Both the position numbers and the translations under genes were made by a program. DNA of 64,000 nucleotides, from contig SAQE01000023.1 of assembly GCA_004020545.1 (NCBI GenBank), positions 20,885-84,884 of the forward strand. The letters are read 5' to 3'. Each line of letters opens with the position of its first letter. Positions within the stretch are counted from its first letter, which is position 1. Below the pieces are notes generated by a model. The model did not search any database, was not told the origin of the DNA, and worked only from the letters and a program-made list of their open reading frames with translations. This stretch comes from Mesorhizobium sp. GTDB taxonomy: Bacteria > Pseudomonadota > Alphaproteobacteria > Rhizobiales > Rhizobiaceae. Positions 54,730-62,717 of the stretch are shown in pieces.

Positions 54730-56085
54730 TTACTTGATGGCATCCCAGCTCTTCTGGATGTCGGTGGCGACGTCCTGGGCGGACTTGCCGCCGACCAGGT
54801 CGATCATGCCGGTCCAGAAGGAACCGGCACCGATCTTGCCGGGCATCAGGTCCGAGCCGTCGAAGCGGAAGGTCGAGGCGTTGGCCAGGATATCGCCCTG
54901 CTTCTTCAGCGCCTCGCTGGCATAGGCTTCCTTGTTGACCGCCTTGTAGGGCGTCACGAAGCCGCCCTGGGCCATCCAGATCTCATGCGCCAGCGGCATC
55001 TTGAGGAAGTCGATGAAGGCACGCGCGCCCTTGCTATCCTTGGTGATCATGACCAGCGTGCCGGCGCCGAGCACGGGCGTGCCGAGATCGGGCTTGGAGG
55101 CATAGGGCGGATAGTAGAAGAAATCGGCGTCCTGACCGATCTTGGTGCCTTCCGGGAAGAAGGTCGGGATGAAGGATGCCTGCTTGTGCATGTAGCATTT
55201 CGGCGGCACCGAGAAGAGGCCCTTCGGGCTGTCGCGGAAGTCAGTCGCGGCCACCGCCTTGGCGCCGCCATCGACCATCTTGTCGTCGGTGGCGATCTTG
55301 CCGAAGATATCGATGGCGTTGACCACCGCCGGGTCGTTGAACGGAATCTCGTTCTTCACCCACTTGTCGTAGACGTCGGGGGTCTGCGTGCGCAGCATGA
55401 TGTCCTCGACCCAGTCGGTCGCCGGCCAGCCGGTGGCGCCGCCGGAGCCGAGCCCGATGCACCAGGGCTTGCCGCCGTCGGCGATGATCTTCTTCTCGAG
55501 ATCGGCGAGCTCTTCCTGCGTCTTCGGCACCTTGTAGCCAGCTTCCTCGAAATTGTCCGGCGAGTACCAGACCAGCGACTTCACGTCCGCCTTGTAGGGG
55601 AAGGCGAAGAAGCCGGGCTTGCCGTCCTTGTCCTTGAAGGTGCCGAGGTCGACCCATGACTGGCCGGCGCCGTAATTGTCCTTCACCCATTTGGCGGTGT
55701 CGTCGCCGAGCGGAGTGAGCAGGCCCTTGGAAGCCAGGTCCTGGATCAGGCCGGGCTGAGGCAGCACGGCGATGTTGGGCGGGCTGCCGGCCTGGGTGTC
55801 GATGACGATCTGCTGTTCGTAATTCTCCGAGGAGGAATACTTGATCTCGGCGCCAGTGGCTTCCTGGAAGTATTCGAGAACGGTGCGCACCAGGCCCTCG
55901 TCCTCGCCGCGCCACGGCCCGAAGATGGTCAGCGTCTCGCCCTTGAGGTCGACTTTCTTGAGGTCGTCGTAATTCGCCCAGTGGAAGCGCGGGTCCTCGC
56001 CCGGCTTGAACTTCAGTTCGGCTTGCGCCGGCAGGCTAAAGGCGAGCGCGGCGAAAGCGGCGCCCAAGAGAAGCATTTTCTTCAT
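54730..56085 (-). CDS. aglE: Alpha-glucoside-binding periplasmic protein
   Basis: A 451-aa binding protein. Signal KKMLLLGAAFAALAFSLPAQA, cleaved near residue 22. Mature features: LTIFGPWRGEDEGLVRTVLEYF, NIAVLPQPGLIQDLASKGLL, GWPATDWVEDIMLRTQ and the C-terminal DVATDIQKSWDAI. It is the first gene of the agl operon. The start ATG has GGAGG upstream. A LacI-type operator (56199-56212) lies 114 bp before it. Confidence 0.93.
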   Translation of the reverse strand: MKKMLLLGAAFAALAFSLPAQAELKFKPGEDPRFHWANYDDLKKVDLKGETLTIFGPWRGEDEGLVRTVLEYFQEATGAEIKYSSSENYEQQIVIDTQAGSPPNIAVLPQPGLIQDLASKGLLTPLGDDTAKWVKDNYGAGQSWVDLGTFKDKDGKPGFFAFPYKADVKSLVWYSPDNFEEAGYKVPKTQEELADLEKKIIADGGKPWCIGLGSGGATGWPATDWVEDIMLRTQTPDVYDKWVKNEIPFNDPAVVNAIDIFGKIATDDKMVDGGAKAVAATDFRDSPKGLFSVPPKCYMHKQASFIPTFFPEGTKIGQDADFFYYPPYASKPDLGTPVLGAGTLVMITKDSKGARAFIDFLKMPLAHEIWMAQGGFVTPYKAVNKEAYASEALKKQGDILANASTFRFDGSDLMPGKIGAGSFWTGMIDLVGGKSAQDVATDIQKSWDAIK

Positions 56086-56198
56086 CGCAATTCCTCCCAG
56101 TGGTCACAAACAGTTCGGGCGAGACCTCCATCTCGTCCGCCGACGCCCGCGGAACTGTGACTCAGCGAGAAGGCAACCGCAACCTTTCGGAGAGTCTT

Positions 56199-56212
56199 CC
56201 AAAGCGCTTTGG
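56199..56212. promoter_or_regulatory. LacI-type operator, aglE side
   Basis: Perfect 14-bp palindrome CCAAAGCGCTTTGG with a central CG, typical of LacI-family sites. The divergent aglR encodes the expected repressor. Confidence 0.8.
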
Positions 56213-56416
56213 GTTTTTCGATCTCGCCATTGAATTGCCCGGAAGTCAAGAGGTCACTGTGCTAATCGATTTAAAATCCTACTCCATCAGCCAGAAAGTG
56301 CGCCGCAGCATGCTTTTTTGGCACTGCAGCAGCAATTTTTGCTTCAAACTGCCTTGAGCCGCTACTAATGTCGTCCCGTCTGGCGATGTCGTCAGCCATC
56401 ATCGGATCGATTCAAA

Positions 56417-56432
56417 TTTAAAGCGCTTTGAG
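56417..56432. promoter_or_regulatory. LacI-type operator, aglR side
   Basis: TTTAAAGCGCTTTGAG, sharing the AAAGCGCTTT core, ends 14 bp before the aglR start. Suggests autorepression and DNA looping with the other site. Confidence 0.75.
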
Positions 56433-56446
56433 GCTGGAGGCCTCCG

Positions 56447-57469
56447 ATGAACCTCAAGCAACTCTCGCACATGCTGTCGCTTTCGCAAACCACGGTCAGC
56501 CGGGCGCTGAACGGCTACCCGGAGGTCAACGAGGAGACGCGGCGCCGCGTGATGGATGCCGCCAAGCGCCATGGCTATCGGCCGAACCCCAGCGCGCGGC
56601 GGCTGGCCACCGGCAAATCGGGCATGATCGGCTATGTGCTGCCGACCGGCAACGCCGTCGACATCGATCCGCATTTCGTCGAGTTCCTCTCCGGTCTCGG
56701 CGACTATGCCCGCTCGCACGAACTCGATCTCGTGCTGTCGCCAGCCGATGCCGACGACCAGGAAACCACCTACCGCCGCATCGTCGCCAACCGGCAGGTC
56801 GACGCGGTCTACATCTCTTCGCCGCGTCCCGCCGACCGGCGGCTGGCGCTGGTCAACACGCTGGGCATCCCTTTCATCGTCCATGGCCGCAGCGAGGGTT
56901 TTGATTTCGACTATCCCTATCTCGACATCGACAATGAAGGCGCCTTCCACGAGGCGGCCAGGATACTCGTGCAGCTCGGCCACAAGCGTCTGGCGCTGAT
57001 CAACGGCGACGACCGCGAGACCTTCGCCATCCACCGCGAGCGCGGCGTTCGCCGGGCGCTTGCCGCCAGCGGCCTGACGCTTGGCGAGCGCCACATCTGC
57101 TCGCTGACCATGACCGAGGAGAACGGCTACCGCGCCGCCCGCCGCCTGCTCGAGCAAAGCGAGGCACCCACCGCGATCGTCTGCTCCAGTCTGATCATGG
57201 CGCTGGGCGTGGTGCGCGCCGTGCGCGATCTGGATCTCACCATTCCCGGCGACCTGTCTCTGGTCGCCCATGACGACGTCTTCCCCTGGCTGCGGCCCGA
57301 AAATTTTCCGGTGCCGCTGTCGACGACGCGCTCCTCGATCCGCCTCGCCGGCGCCCGCGTCGCCGAACGCCTGGCGGCGCGGATATCGGGGCTGGAAGAA
57401 GGGGCGCGCGGCGAGGTCTGGCCGGTGGACCTGGTGGTCAGGGGATCGGTTGCCGGGGCGCCGGTGTAG
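56447..57469 (+). CDS. aglR: LacI family repressor of the agl operon
   Basis: A 340-aa protein. The HTH and hinge are NLKQLSHMLSLSQTTVSRALNG through RRLATGKSGMIGYVLP. A periplasmic-binding-fold effector domain follows (PFIVHGRSEGFDFDYPYLDIDN, HKRLALINGDDRETFA, AIVCSSLIMALGVVRAV). GGAGG lies 6 bases before the ATG. It is divergent from aglE, and two AAAGCGCTTT palindromes in between are its probable sites. Confidence 0.92.
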   Translation: MNLKQLSHMLSLSQTTVSRALNGYPEVNEETRRRVMDAAKRHGYRPNPSARRLATGKSGMIGYVLPTGNAVDIDPHFVEFLSGLGDYARSHELDLVLSPADADDQETTYRRIVANRQVDAVYISSPRPADRRLALVNTLGIPFIVHGRSEGFDFDYPYLDIDNEGAFHEAARILVQLGHKRLALINGDDRETFAIHRERGVRRALAASGLTLGERHICSLTMTEENGYRAARRLLEQSEAPTAIVCSSLIMALGVVRAVRDLDLTIPGDLSLVAHDDVFPWLRPENFPVPLSTTRSSIRLAGARVAERLAARISGLEEGARGEVWPVDLVVRGSVAGAPV

Positions 57470-57630
57470 AGATCAATAATCAGTTGCTCTGAGCAACGGA
57501 ATAAGCCGATGTCCGACGCGAATGGCAGCTTTGCGCCTTAGTCCCGGCTATTCGACGGTCACATTAGCCCGCCTGTAAGCAGACGCACAGCAAAGGGGCC
57601 CGTTCTTGGCGGGTCCCTGAGGTCGTTAGC

Positions 57631-58524
57631 TCAGGCGAGTTTCGCCGGGCGTAGCAGATCCGACATGCCGACCCGGTGGAGCATTTCCGCGCGCAGCCGG
57701 TCGAGCACCGCGAAGCCCACATCCGCGCCGTCCTGGCTCGGGTCATAGTGGATGCGGAAGGGGCGCTTGCCAAAAGGCAGGCCGACCGCCTCGACAATCC
57801 GATCCGCGACTCCGGCGGGATCGGCGTCATCGGGCACGATCGCCGCGAATGCCTTCTGAATCTGCTCGCCGAAGCCCTCGTACGGACCGGCCTCATATTC
57901 GGCGAGGCGGGCGGGGTCAGCCGGGCTGCCCGAATGGGCGAAGTGGTTTGTCCCCTTTGTGAAAGCACCCGGGACCACGATCGTGGTCTCGATGCCCCAG
58001 CGGGAAAGCTCGCGGGCATACTGCACCGCCAGCGCATCCATCGCCGCTTTTGCCGCGAAGTAAGGCGAGAGATAGGGCGGCGTGCCGCCCGCCGAGCTCG
58101 AGCTCGATACCCAGACCAGCAGGCCCTGCTTCCGTGTCCGCATGTGCGGCAGGGCAGCGCGATTGACGCGCTGTGTGCCGAGCACATTGACGTCATACTG
58201 CTGCGCGAACTGCTCGGGTGTGAAGGCCTCGGCCGGACCGAACATCATATGCCCTGCATTGTGGACAAGCACATCAATCCGGCCGCTCTCGGCGATGATC
58301 TTCGTGACCGCATCATTGGTCGAGGCGTCTGACTGGACGTCGAGCTCGATCGGGCGGATGTCTGTGCCCGCAAGTGCGGCCAGTGCGGCGGCATTGTTGG
58401 CGTTGCGTCCGGCGACGTCGCGCATCGAGGCGTAGACGGTGTGGCCCGCGCGCGCGAGGGCCTCGGCGGTCAGGCGGCCGAAGCCGCTGGAAGCGCCGGT
58501 GATGAGGATGATTTTCTTCGACAT
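57631..58524 (-). CDS. Short-chain dehydrogenase/reductase 1
   Basis: A 297-aa SDR. Cofactor motif TGASSGFGRLTAEAL, NAG in VHNAGHMMFG, catalytic Ser in WVSSSSSAGGTPPY and YxxxK in SPYFAAKAAM. The substrate is unknown. It is the second gene of a two-gene leftward unit, 32 bp after the other SDR, near a divergent LysR regulator. Confidence 0.88.
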   Translation of the reverse strand: MSKKIILITGASSGFGRLTAEALARAGHTVYASMRDVAGRNANNAAALAALAGTDIRPIELDVQSDASTNDAVTKIIAESGRIDVLVHNAGHMMFGPAEAFTPEQFAQQYDVNVLGTQRVNRAALPHMRTRKQGLLVWVSSSSSAGGTPPYLSPYFAAKAAMDALAVQYARELSRWGIETTIVVPGAFTKGTNHFAHSGSPADPARLAEYEAGPYEGFGEQIQKAFAAIVPDDADPAGVADRIVEAVGLPFGKRPFRIHYDPSQDGADVGFAVLDRLRAEMLHRVGMSDLLRPAKLA

Positions 58525-58556
58525 GATGAATTCCTTTCGTGAGAAGGGGCGCGGGA

Positions 58557-59297
58557 TCAGATGATCCCGCCATTGGCACGCAGCACCTGGCCGTTGATCC
58601 AGGCACCGTCGGGTCCGGCGAGGAAGGCGACTGCGCCGGCGATGTCCTCGGGCCGGCCGAGCCGTTCGAGTGGGGCTGCCTTGGCGAGGTTATCGATCAC
58701 CGCCTGCGCTTTGCCGTCGAGGAACAGCGCGGTCGCAGTCGGTCCCGGAGCGATCGCGTTGACCGTGACGTTGCGGCCACGCAGCTCCTTGGTGAGCACA
58801 TGGGTCATCGCCTCGACGCCTGCCTTGGTGGCGGCGTAGACGCCGTAGGTCACCGGGGTGAGTCCGACCACGCTTGACGAGAGATTGATGATCCTGCCGC
58901 CCTCGCGCAGCCGCTTCGCCGCCTCGCGCAGCGTGTTGAACACGCCCTTGAGGTTAATCGCCACTTGGCTGTCGAACAGCGCATCGTCACTTTCGGCGAG
59001 GCTCGCCAGCTTCATGATGCCGGCGTTGTTGACCAGCACGTCGATGCCGCCGAATGCCGCTTGTGCCGCGTCGAACATGCGCGCTACCGCGCCTGGGTCG
59101 CTGACGTCGGCCTGAGCCGGGATCGCCTTGCCGCCGGCCGCTTCGATCTTCGTGACCAGCGCTTCGGCCTCCGTCGAGCTGCCCGCGTAGTTGACGACGA
59201 CGGTGAAGCCGTCCGCCGCCAGCCGTTCCGCGACCGCAGCACCGATGCCCCGCGAGGCGCCGGTGACGATCGCAACTTTGTTCGAATCCTGATTCAT
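58557..59297 (-). CDS. Short-chain dehydrogenase/reductase 2 (FabG-like)
   Basis: A 246-aa SDR resembling 3-oxoacyl-ACP reductases. TGASRGIGAAVAERL cofactor loop, NNAG, INLSSSVVG and VYAATKAGVEAM with the catalytic Tyr/Lys; ends RANGGII. AAGGGAAG precedes the ATG. Context suggests redox of a xenobiotic or secondary substrate under LysR control, not fatty acid synthesis. Confidence 0.88.
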   Translation of the reverse strand: MNQDSNKVAIVTGASRGIGAAVAERLAADGFTVVVNYAGSSTEAEALVTKIEAAGGKAIPAQADVSDPGAVARMFDAAQAAFGGIDVLVNNAGIMKLASLAESDDALFDSQVAINLKGVFNTLREAAKRLREGGRIINLSSSVVGLTPVTYGVYAATKAGVEAMTHVLTKELRGRNVTVNAIAPGPTATALFLDGKAQAVIDNLAKAAPLERLGRPEDIAGAVAFLAGPDGAWINGQVLRANGGII

Positions 59298-59392
59298 TGC
59301 CGTTCTTCCCTTCGCTTCCTGCCCATGATGAGCGGATGCCGACTAAATGCCCTCTGGCAACGCGAAGATAATCAGCCTAGAAGCAGCAATAC

Positions 59393-59411
59393 TGTTCGTA
59401 ATATTGGAACA
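59393..59411. promoter_or_regulatory. Possible LysR binding site
   Basis: TGTTC-N9-GAACA, a 5-bp interrupted palindrome over an AT-rich centre (GTAATATTG), lies 7 bp before the LysR start in the gap to the divergent SDR pair. It could serve autoregulation and control of the SDR genes. Confidence 0.4.
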
Positions 59412-59418
59412 ATCAGCC

Positions 59419-60333
59419 ATGGACCGACTCGATTCGATGCGGCTGTTCACCCGGGTTGTGGACCGGCGAAGCTTCACACAGGCCGCGCACGATCTGGGCA
59501 TTCCGCGCTCAACGGCCACTCAGGTGATCCGGCAACTGGAAGAGCGGTTGGGCGTCCGCCTGTTTCAACGCACGACCCGCACCGTCAGACCGACGCTCGA
59601 CGGCGAGGCCTATTACCGCCGCTGCCTCAGCATCCTCGATGACGTGGAGGATGCTGAAGGCGCTTTCCGTGGGGCGGTTCCCAAGGGCATGCTGCGGGTC
59701 GAGGTCCAGGGCACGATCGCCCGTCACTTCCTGCTGCCAGGCCTGCCGCAATTCCTCGAGCGCTACCCGGCCATCGAGATCTCGATGAGCGAAGGTGAAC
59801 GCTGGGTCGACGTCGTGCGCGAAGGCGTCGATTGCGTGCTTCGCTACGGTGCCCTTCCGGACAGCGATCTCGTTGCCCGGAGCGTCGCGACGCTGCCACG
59901 GATCACCTGCGCGGCACCGGCTTATTTCGAACGCCACGGCGTACCGAAAACGCCGGAAGACCTCGTCCACCATCGTGCCGTTTGCCTCCGGTCGATCACG
60001 ACTGGTGCGCTTCGGCCCTTCGAATTCCTGCTTGACGAGGGCTTGGCACGGATCGAGGTGGCTTCCCCTTTTTCGGTCACCGGAACCGAGAGCTTCCGCG
60101 ACGCCGTTCTCCTGGGGCTCGGCCTCGCGCAGATGCCGGTGTTTCACATCGAGCGTGACTTGGCGGAAGGTCGGCTGGTGCGAATCTTGGCCGACCATGC
60201 GCTTCCCGCTGCTCCGGTCTCCGTGCTCTATCCACGCAATCGCCAGCTCTCACCGCGCGTGCGGCTGTTCATCGACTGGGTAGTGGAAAGATTCACCGCC
60301 ACAGGGGCTGAGTCAGGAATGATCGCCACTTGA
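59419..60333 (+). CDS. LysR family transcriptional regulator
   Basis: A 304-aa regulator. The N-terminal HTH is RLFTRVVDRRSFTQAAHDLG with STATQVIRQLEERLGVRLFQRTTRTV. A LysR substrate domain follows, with GFLR-like TGTESFRDAVLLGLGLAQMP. The ATG at 59419 matches the family start; the frame is open earlier. Divergent from the two SDR genes, its likely targets. Confidence 0.88.
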   Translation: MDRLDSMRLFTRVVDRRSFTQAAHDLGIPRSTATQVIRQLEERLGVRLFQRTTRTVRPTLDGEAYYRRCLSILDDVEDAEGAFRGAVPKGMLRVEVQGTIARHFLLPGLPQFLERYPAIEISMSEGERWVDVVREGVDCVLRYGALPDSDLVARSVATLPRITCAAPAYFERHGVPKTPEDLVHHRAVCLRSITTGALRPFEFLLDEGLARIEVASPFSVTGTESFRDAVLLGLGLAQMPVFHIERDLAEGRLVRILADHALPAAPVSVLYPRNRQLSPRVRLFIDWVVERFTATGAESGMIAT

Positions 60334-60853
60334 TGGCCTGGCCGGATCATCACCAACGATGTCTGTTTTTGCATCCGCGCCATCGAGAGCGGACGGGCTG
60401 CTATCGTGATGAGTTTCGGGCGCCGGCAGGCGTACGAAAGTCCCCGAGGAAGGAACCCGCGGGCCACAGGCGGTGAGCTATGGGGATTTCGGATTTCGGC
60501 AGATGTCGGCGATGGCGCGACCGCGGCCGGGAAGCACCGGGATGGATGCGGACGGACCGCTTCGTTGCGGTCCCGCGCCAGCCCGTCACCCGCGTGGCGG
60601 CACGCTAGCTCAACCCAAGACTGTTGTCCTCGTATAACGGGTGACGAGTTGCCCGGCAGCCGAGATCAAAGACGCTGCCTGGCGAGGATGCCGACTTTTC
60701 CCTGCATCTCGATACGACCCGACGCCGCCCGAAATAAACGCCGAGCGAATCCGCCTATGGCTCAAATCCGCGCCGCAATGATCGTTTCCATCCCATCTCG
60801 GCCATGTGCGGCAGCCGGTCGATTGAGTTTGATCCTGACGAAGATGGCTAAAC
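60334..60853. other. Intergenic region with no recognisable gene
   Basis: 520 bp between the LysR gene and the truncated protease copy. Short open frames exist on both strands but none shows protein-like composition or a ribosome site. The position next to a gene fragment suggests decayed or recombined DNA. Confidence 0.45.
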
Positions 60854-61160
60854 TCACTCCTTGGCCGCCCCAGCAGCCTTGATGTCCAGCAGGCCATAGC
60901 CGAAGTCATTATCCCGCCCTTTCGGCCCGAGATCCTTTGCCGTTGCGGCCAGCGCCTTCTCGATCTCGTCGGCCGAACGGTCGGGCGCGGCATGGATCAG
61001 GTTGGCGATGGCGCCCGAAACGATCGCCGCGGCGAAAGAGGTGCCGGTCACCACATCCGAGCCGGCACCGCTGGGCGCCACCATCTCCACGCTCGGCGCC
61101 GGGATGAAGCGCTGCGATTGGCTTGCGGCATCAATCCGTCCTTGGCGACGGTCGCGTCGC
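60854..61160 (-). pseudogene. Truncated 3' copy of the S8 serine protease gene
   Basis: The last about 85 codons match the C-terminus of the intact protease at 62718-64000: SVEMVAPSGAGSDVVTGTSF, AAAIVSGAIANLIHAAPDRS and DFGYGLLDIKAAGAAKE, including the catalytic Ser, differing at few residues but at many third positions. Upstream (beyond 61100) the match decays with a small deletion and shifts frame, and stops near 61160 inside the AraC gene. No catalytic Asp or His part is present, so it is a fragment. Its DNA differs from the intact gene at perhaps one base in eight by eye. Confidence 0.85.
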
Positions 61161-62084
61161 ATCCCTTTCCGCCATTCTGGACCTACTTCTGTATGCGCCC
61201 GGCGCCTGACCGACAATCCGGTTGAAGGCTTGCGAAAATGACGATGCCGATTCATAGCCGACGGTGTGCGCGATGCCTTCAACCGTCTGGTTCGTCTCCC
61301 GCAACGCCCGCGCAGCGAGGTTCATCCGCCATCGCGCAACATAAGTCAGCGGCGGCACCCCCACGAGCCGGGTGAACCGCCTCGCGAAGGTCGCCCGGGA
61401 CTGTTGCGCACGCTTGGCTAACTCGTTGACAGTCCAAGGTTCTGTAGGAGCCTCATGGATAAGTCGGAGCACCCGTGCGATACCGTTGTCACGCAAGGCA
61501 TCAAACCATCCGCCTCCCCCGAGAGGCTGGCTGTCGAGCCAAGCGCGCAGGAGGAAGACGAGCGCGCTGTCGAGGAGCCTTGGCGCCACAATGTCATGGC
61601 CCGTCATGTCCTTGGCGGCCTCGAGGCGCAAAAGCTCGGCCACCAGATGCAAAGGCGGATTTGCCTCGACCTGTTCGCGGGTCAGGTGAATCAGGGGTGG
61701 CAGCAGCGAGATCATCGGATGGGGCGCCCCCTCATCCAGCGAAAACTTCGCGCAGAGGAGCGTTGTCGCTTCGATGCCATTGGAGTAGCCGTTGCCGGCG
61801 GCCGCCTTCGAGAGCATGGCAGCAATCGGTGCCAGGGGCGCATCGGCCGGGTTACTAAGGGCGTGGGCTACACCACTGGCGACGAGGATGATGTCGCCCT
61901 CGGACACATTGATCGGCGCTTCTGCGTCGGGCAGGCGCAGCCAGCAATTGCCGTTCTGCACGAGATGGATAGCCGCGCCGCGAGCCGGATCTACCGCGAC
62001 ACCCCACGGCAGTGCGAGGCGCGCGTAGCCGATCACCGCGCTCCCGAGCCGGACTGAGGAAAGAATCTCCGATAAAGCGTCCAT
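61131..62084 (-). CDS. AraC family regulator (cupin_6 type)
   Basis: A 317-aa protein with an N-terminal cupin-like ligand domain (ARGAAIHLVQNGNCWLRL, ISLLPPLIHL) and C-terminal AraC HTH (WTVNELAKRAQQSRATFARR, QTVEGIAHTVGYESASSFSQ, AFNRIVGQAPGAYR). The final about 10 residues and the stop codon come from sequence homologous to the protease fragment, so the C-terminal tail seems chimeric. It is divergent from the SnoaL-like gene, its probable target. Confidence 0.87.
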   Translation of the reverse strand: MDALSEILSSVRLGSAVIGYARLALPWGVAVDPARGAAIHLVQNGNCWLRLPDAEAPINVSEGDIILVASGVAHALSNPADAPLAPIAAMLSKAAAGNGYSNGIEATTLLCAKFSLDEGAPHPMISLLPPLIHLTREQVEANPPLHLVAELLRLEAAKDMTGHDIVAPRLLDSALVFLLRAWLDSQPLGGGGWFDALRDNGIARVLRLIHEAPTEPWTVNELAKRAQQSRATFARRFTRLVGVPPLTYVARWRMNLAARALRETNQTVEGIAHTVGYESASSFSQAFNRIVGQAPGAYRSRSRMAERDATRPSPRTD

Positions 62085-62248
62085 ATCATCTTATCTCTGT
62101 TCCCGCCCGCATGTGAGACGCTTGGATAAGAGATTGCAAGTATGAACCATCGAATGTCTCATGCGATGTCCCTAGGTTCATTCGACGACGGCACGATGCC
62201 TCGTTTCAGCTCCGGCCGCGTGCGGAAGACTCAAAGGACCCCGAAACC

Positions 62249-62668
62249 GTGAACGATCAGGAAAAGACAGCTCCACGCAGTTCCGCCGACAGCAACCTCG
62301 CGCGCAACAAGGCGATCGTGCTCGACTTCATTGAGCAGGCAGTCAATCAAGGAAATATCGATGCAGCTTCCGCGCATTTCGGCGACGCCTACATCCAGCA
62401 CAATCCGAATATCCCGGACGGGGTTGAGGGTTTCCGCAGCTACGTCCGGCAGCTTCGGCAGACATTCCCTGACGTCCGCGGCGAGGTGAAGCGGATCGTC
62501 GCGGAAGGGGACTATGTCATCGTCCACATGCTGGCCAAGAGGGATCCGGAGGAGGCGGGCCTTGCCATCGTGGACATCTTCCGCCTTTCCGCCAATAAGC
62601 TCGTCGAGCACTGGGAGGTCCGGCAGCCGATTGCTGAGAGCGATCTCCATGGCAATAGCATGGTCTGA
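62249..62668 (+). CDS. SnoaL-like (NTF2-fold) protein
   Basis: A 139-aa protein of the COG4922 type: ARNKAIVLDFIEQAVNQGN, HFGDAYIQHNPNIPDGVEGF and YVIVHMLAKRDPEEAGLAIV are typical. GTG start at 62249. Predicted to bind or isomerise a small molecule; no substrate known. Divergent AraC gene upstream; the protease gene converges downstream. Confidence 0.82.
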   Translation: MNDQEKTAPRSSADSNLARNKAIVLDFIEQAVNQGNIDAASAHFGDAYIQHNPNIPDGVEGFRSYVRQLRQTFPDVRGEVKRIVAEGDYVIVHMLAKRDPEEAGLAIVDIFRLSANKLVEHWEVRQPIAESDLHGNSMV

Positions 62669-62717
62669 CCGAGAGGTAACCCATGGCGCCGCCCGCGAGA
62701 GAGCGGAGGCGCAGGAC

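Larger units (their letters stand above)
56086..56446. promoter_or_regulatory. Divergent aglE/aglR promoter region
   Basis: 361 bp with two AAAGCGCTTT cores, annotated separately, at 56199-56212 and 56417-56432. The part from about 56230 to 56360 is AT-rich and should hold the promoters. Nothing coding is seen. Confidence 0.6.

Noticed and set aside
60406-60882. 158-codon frame between LysR and the protease fragment
   Set aside because: Arg/Pro/Ser-rich, no motif, no ribosome site and overlapping the fragment.
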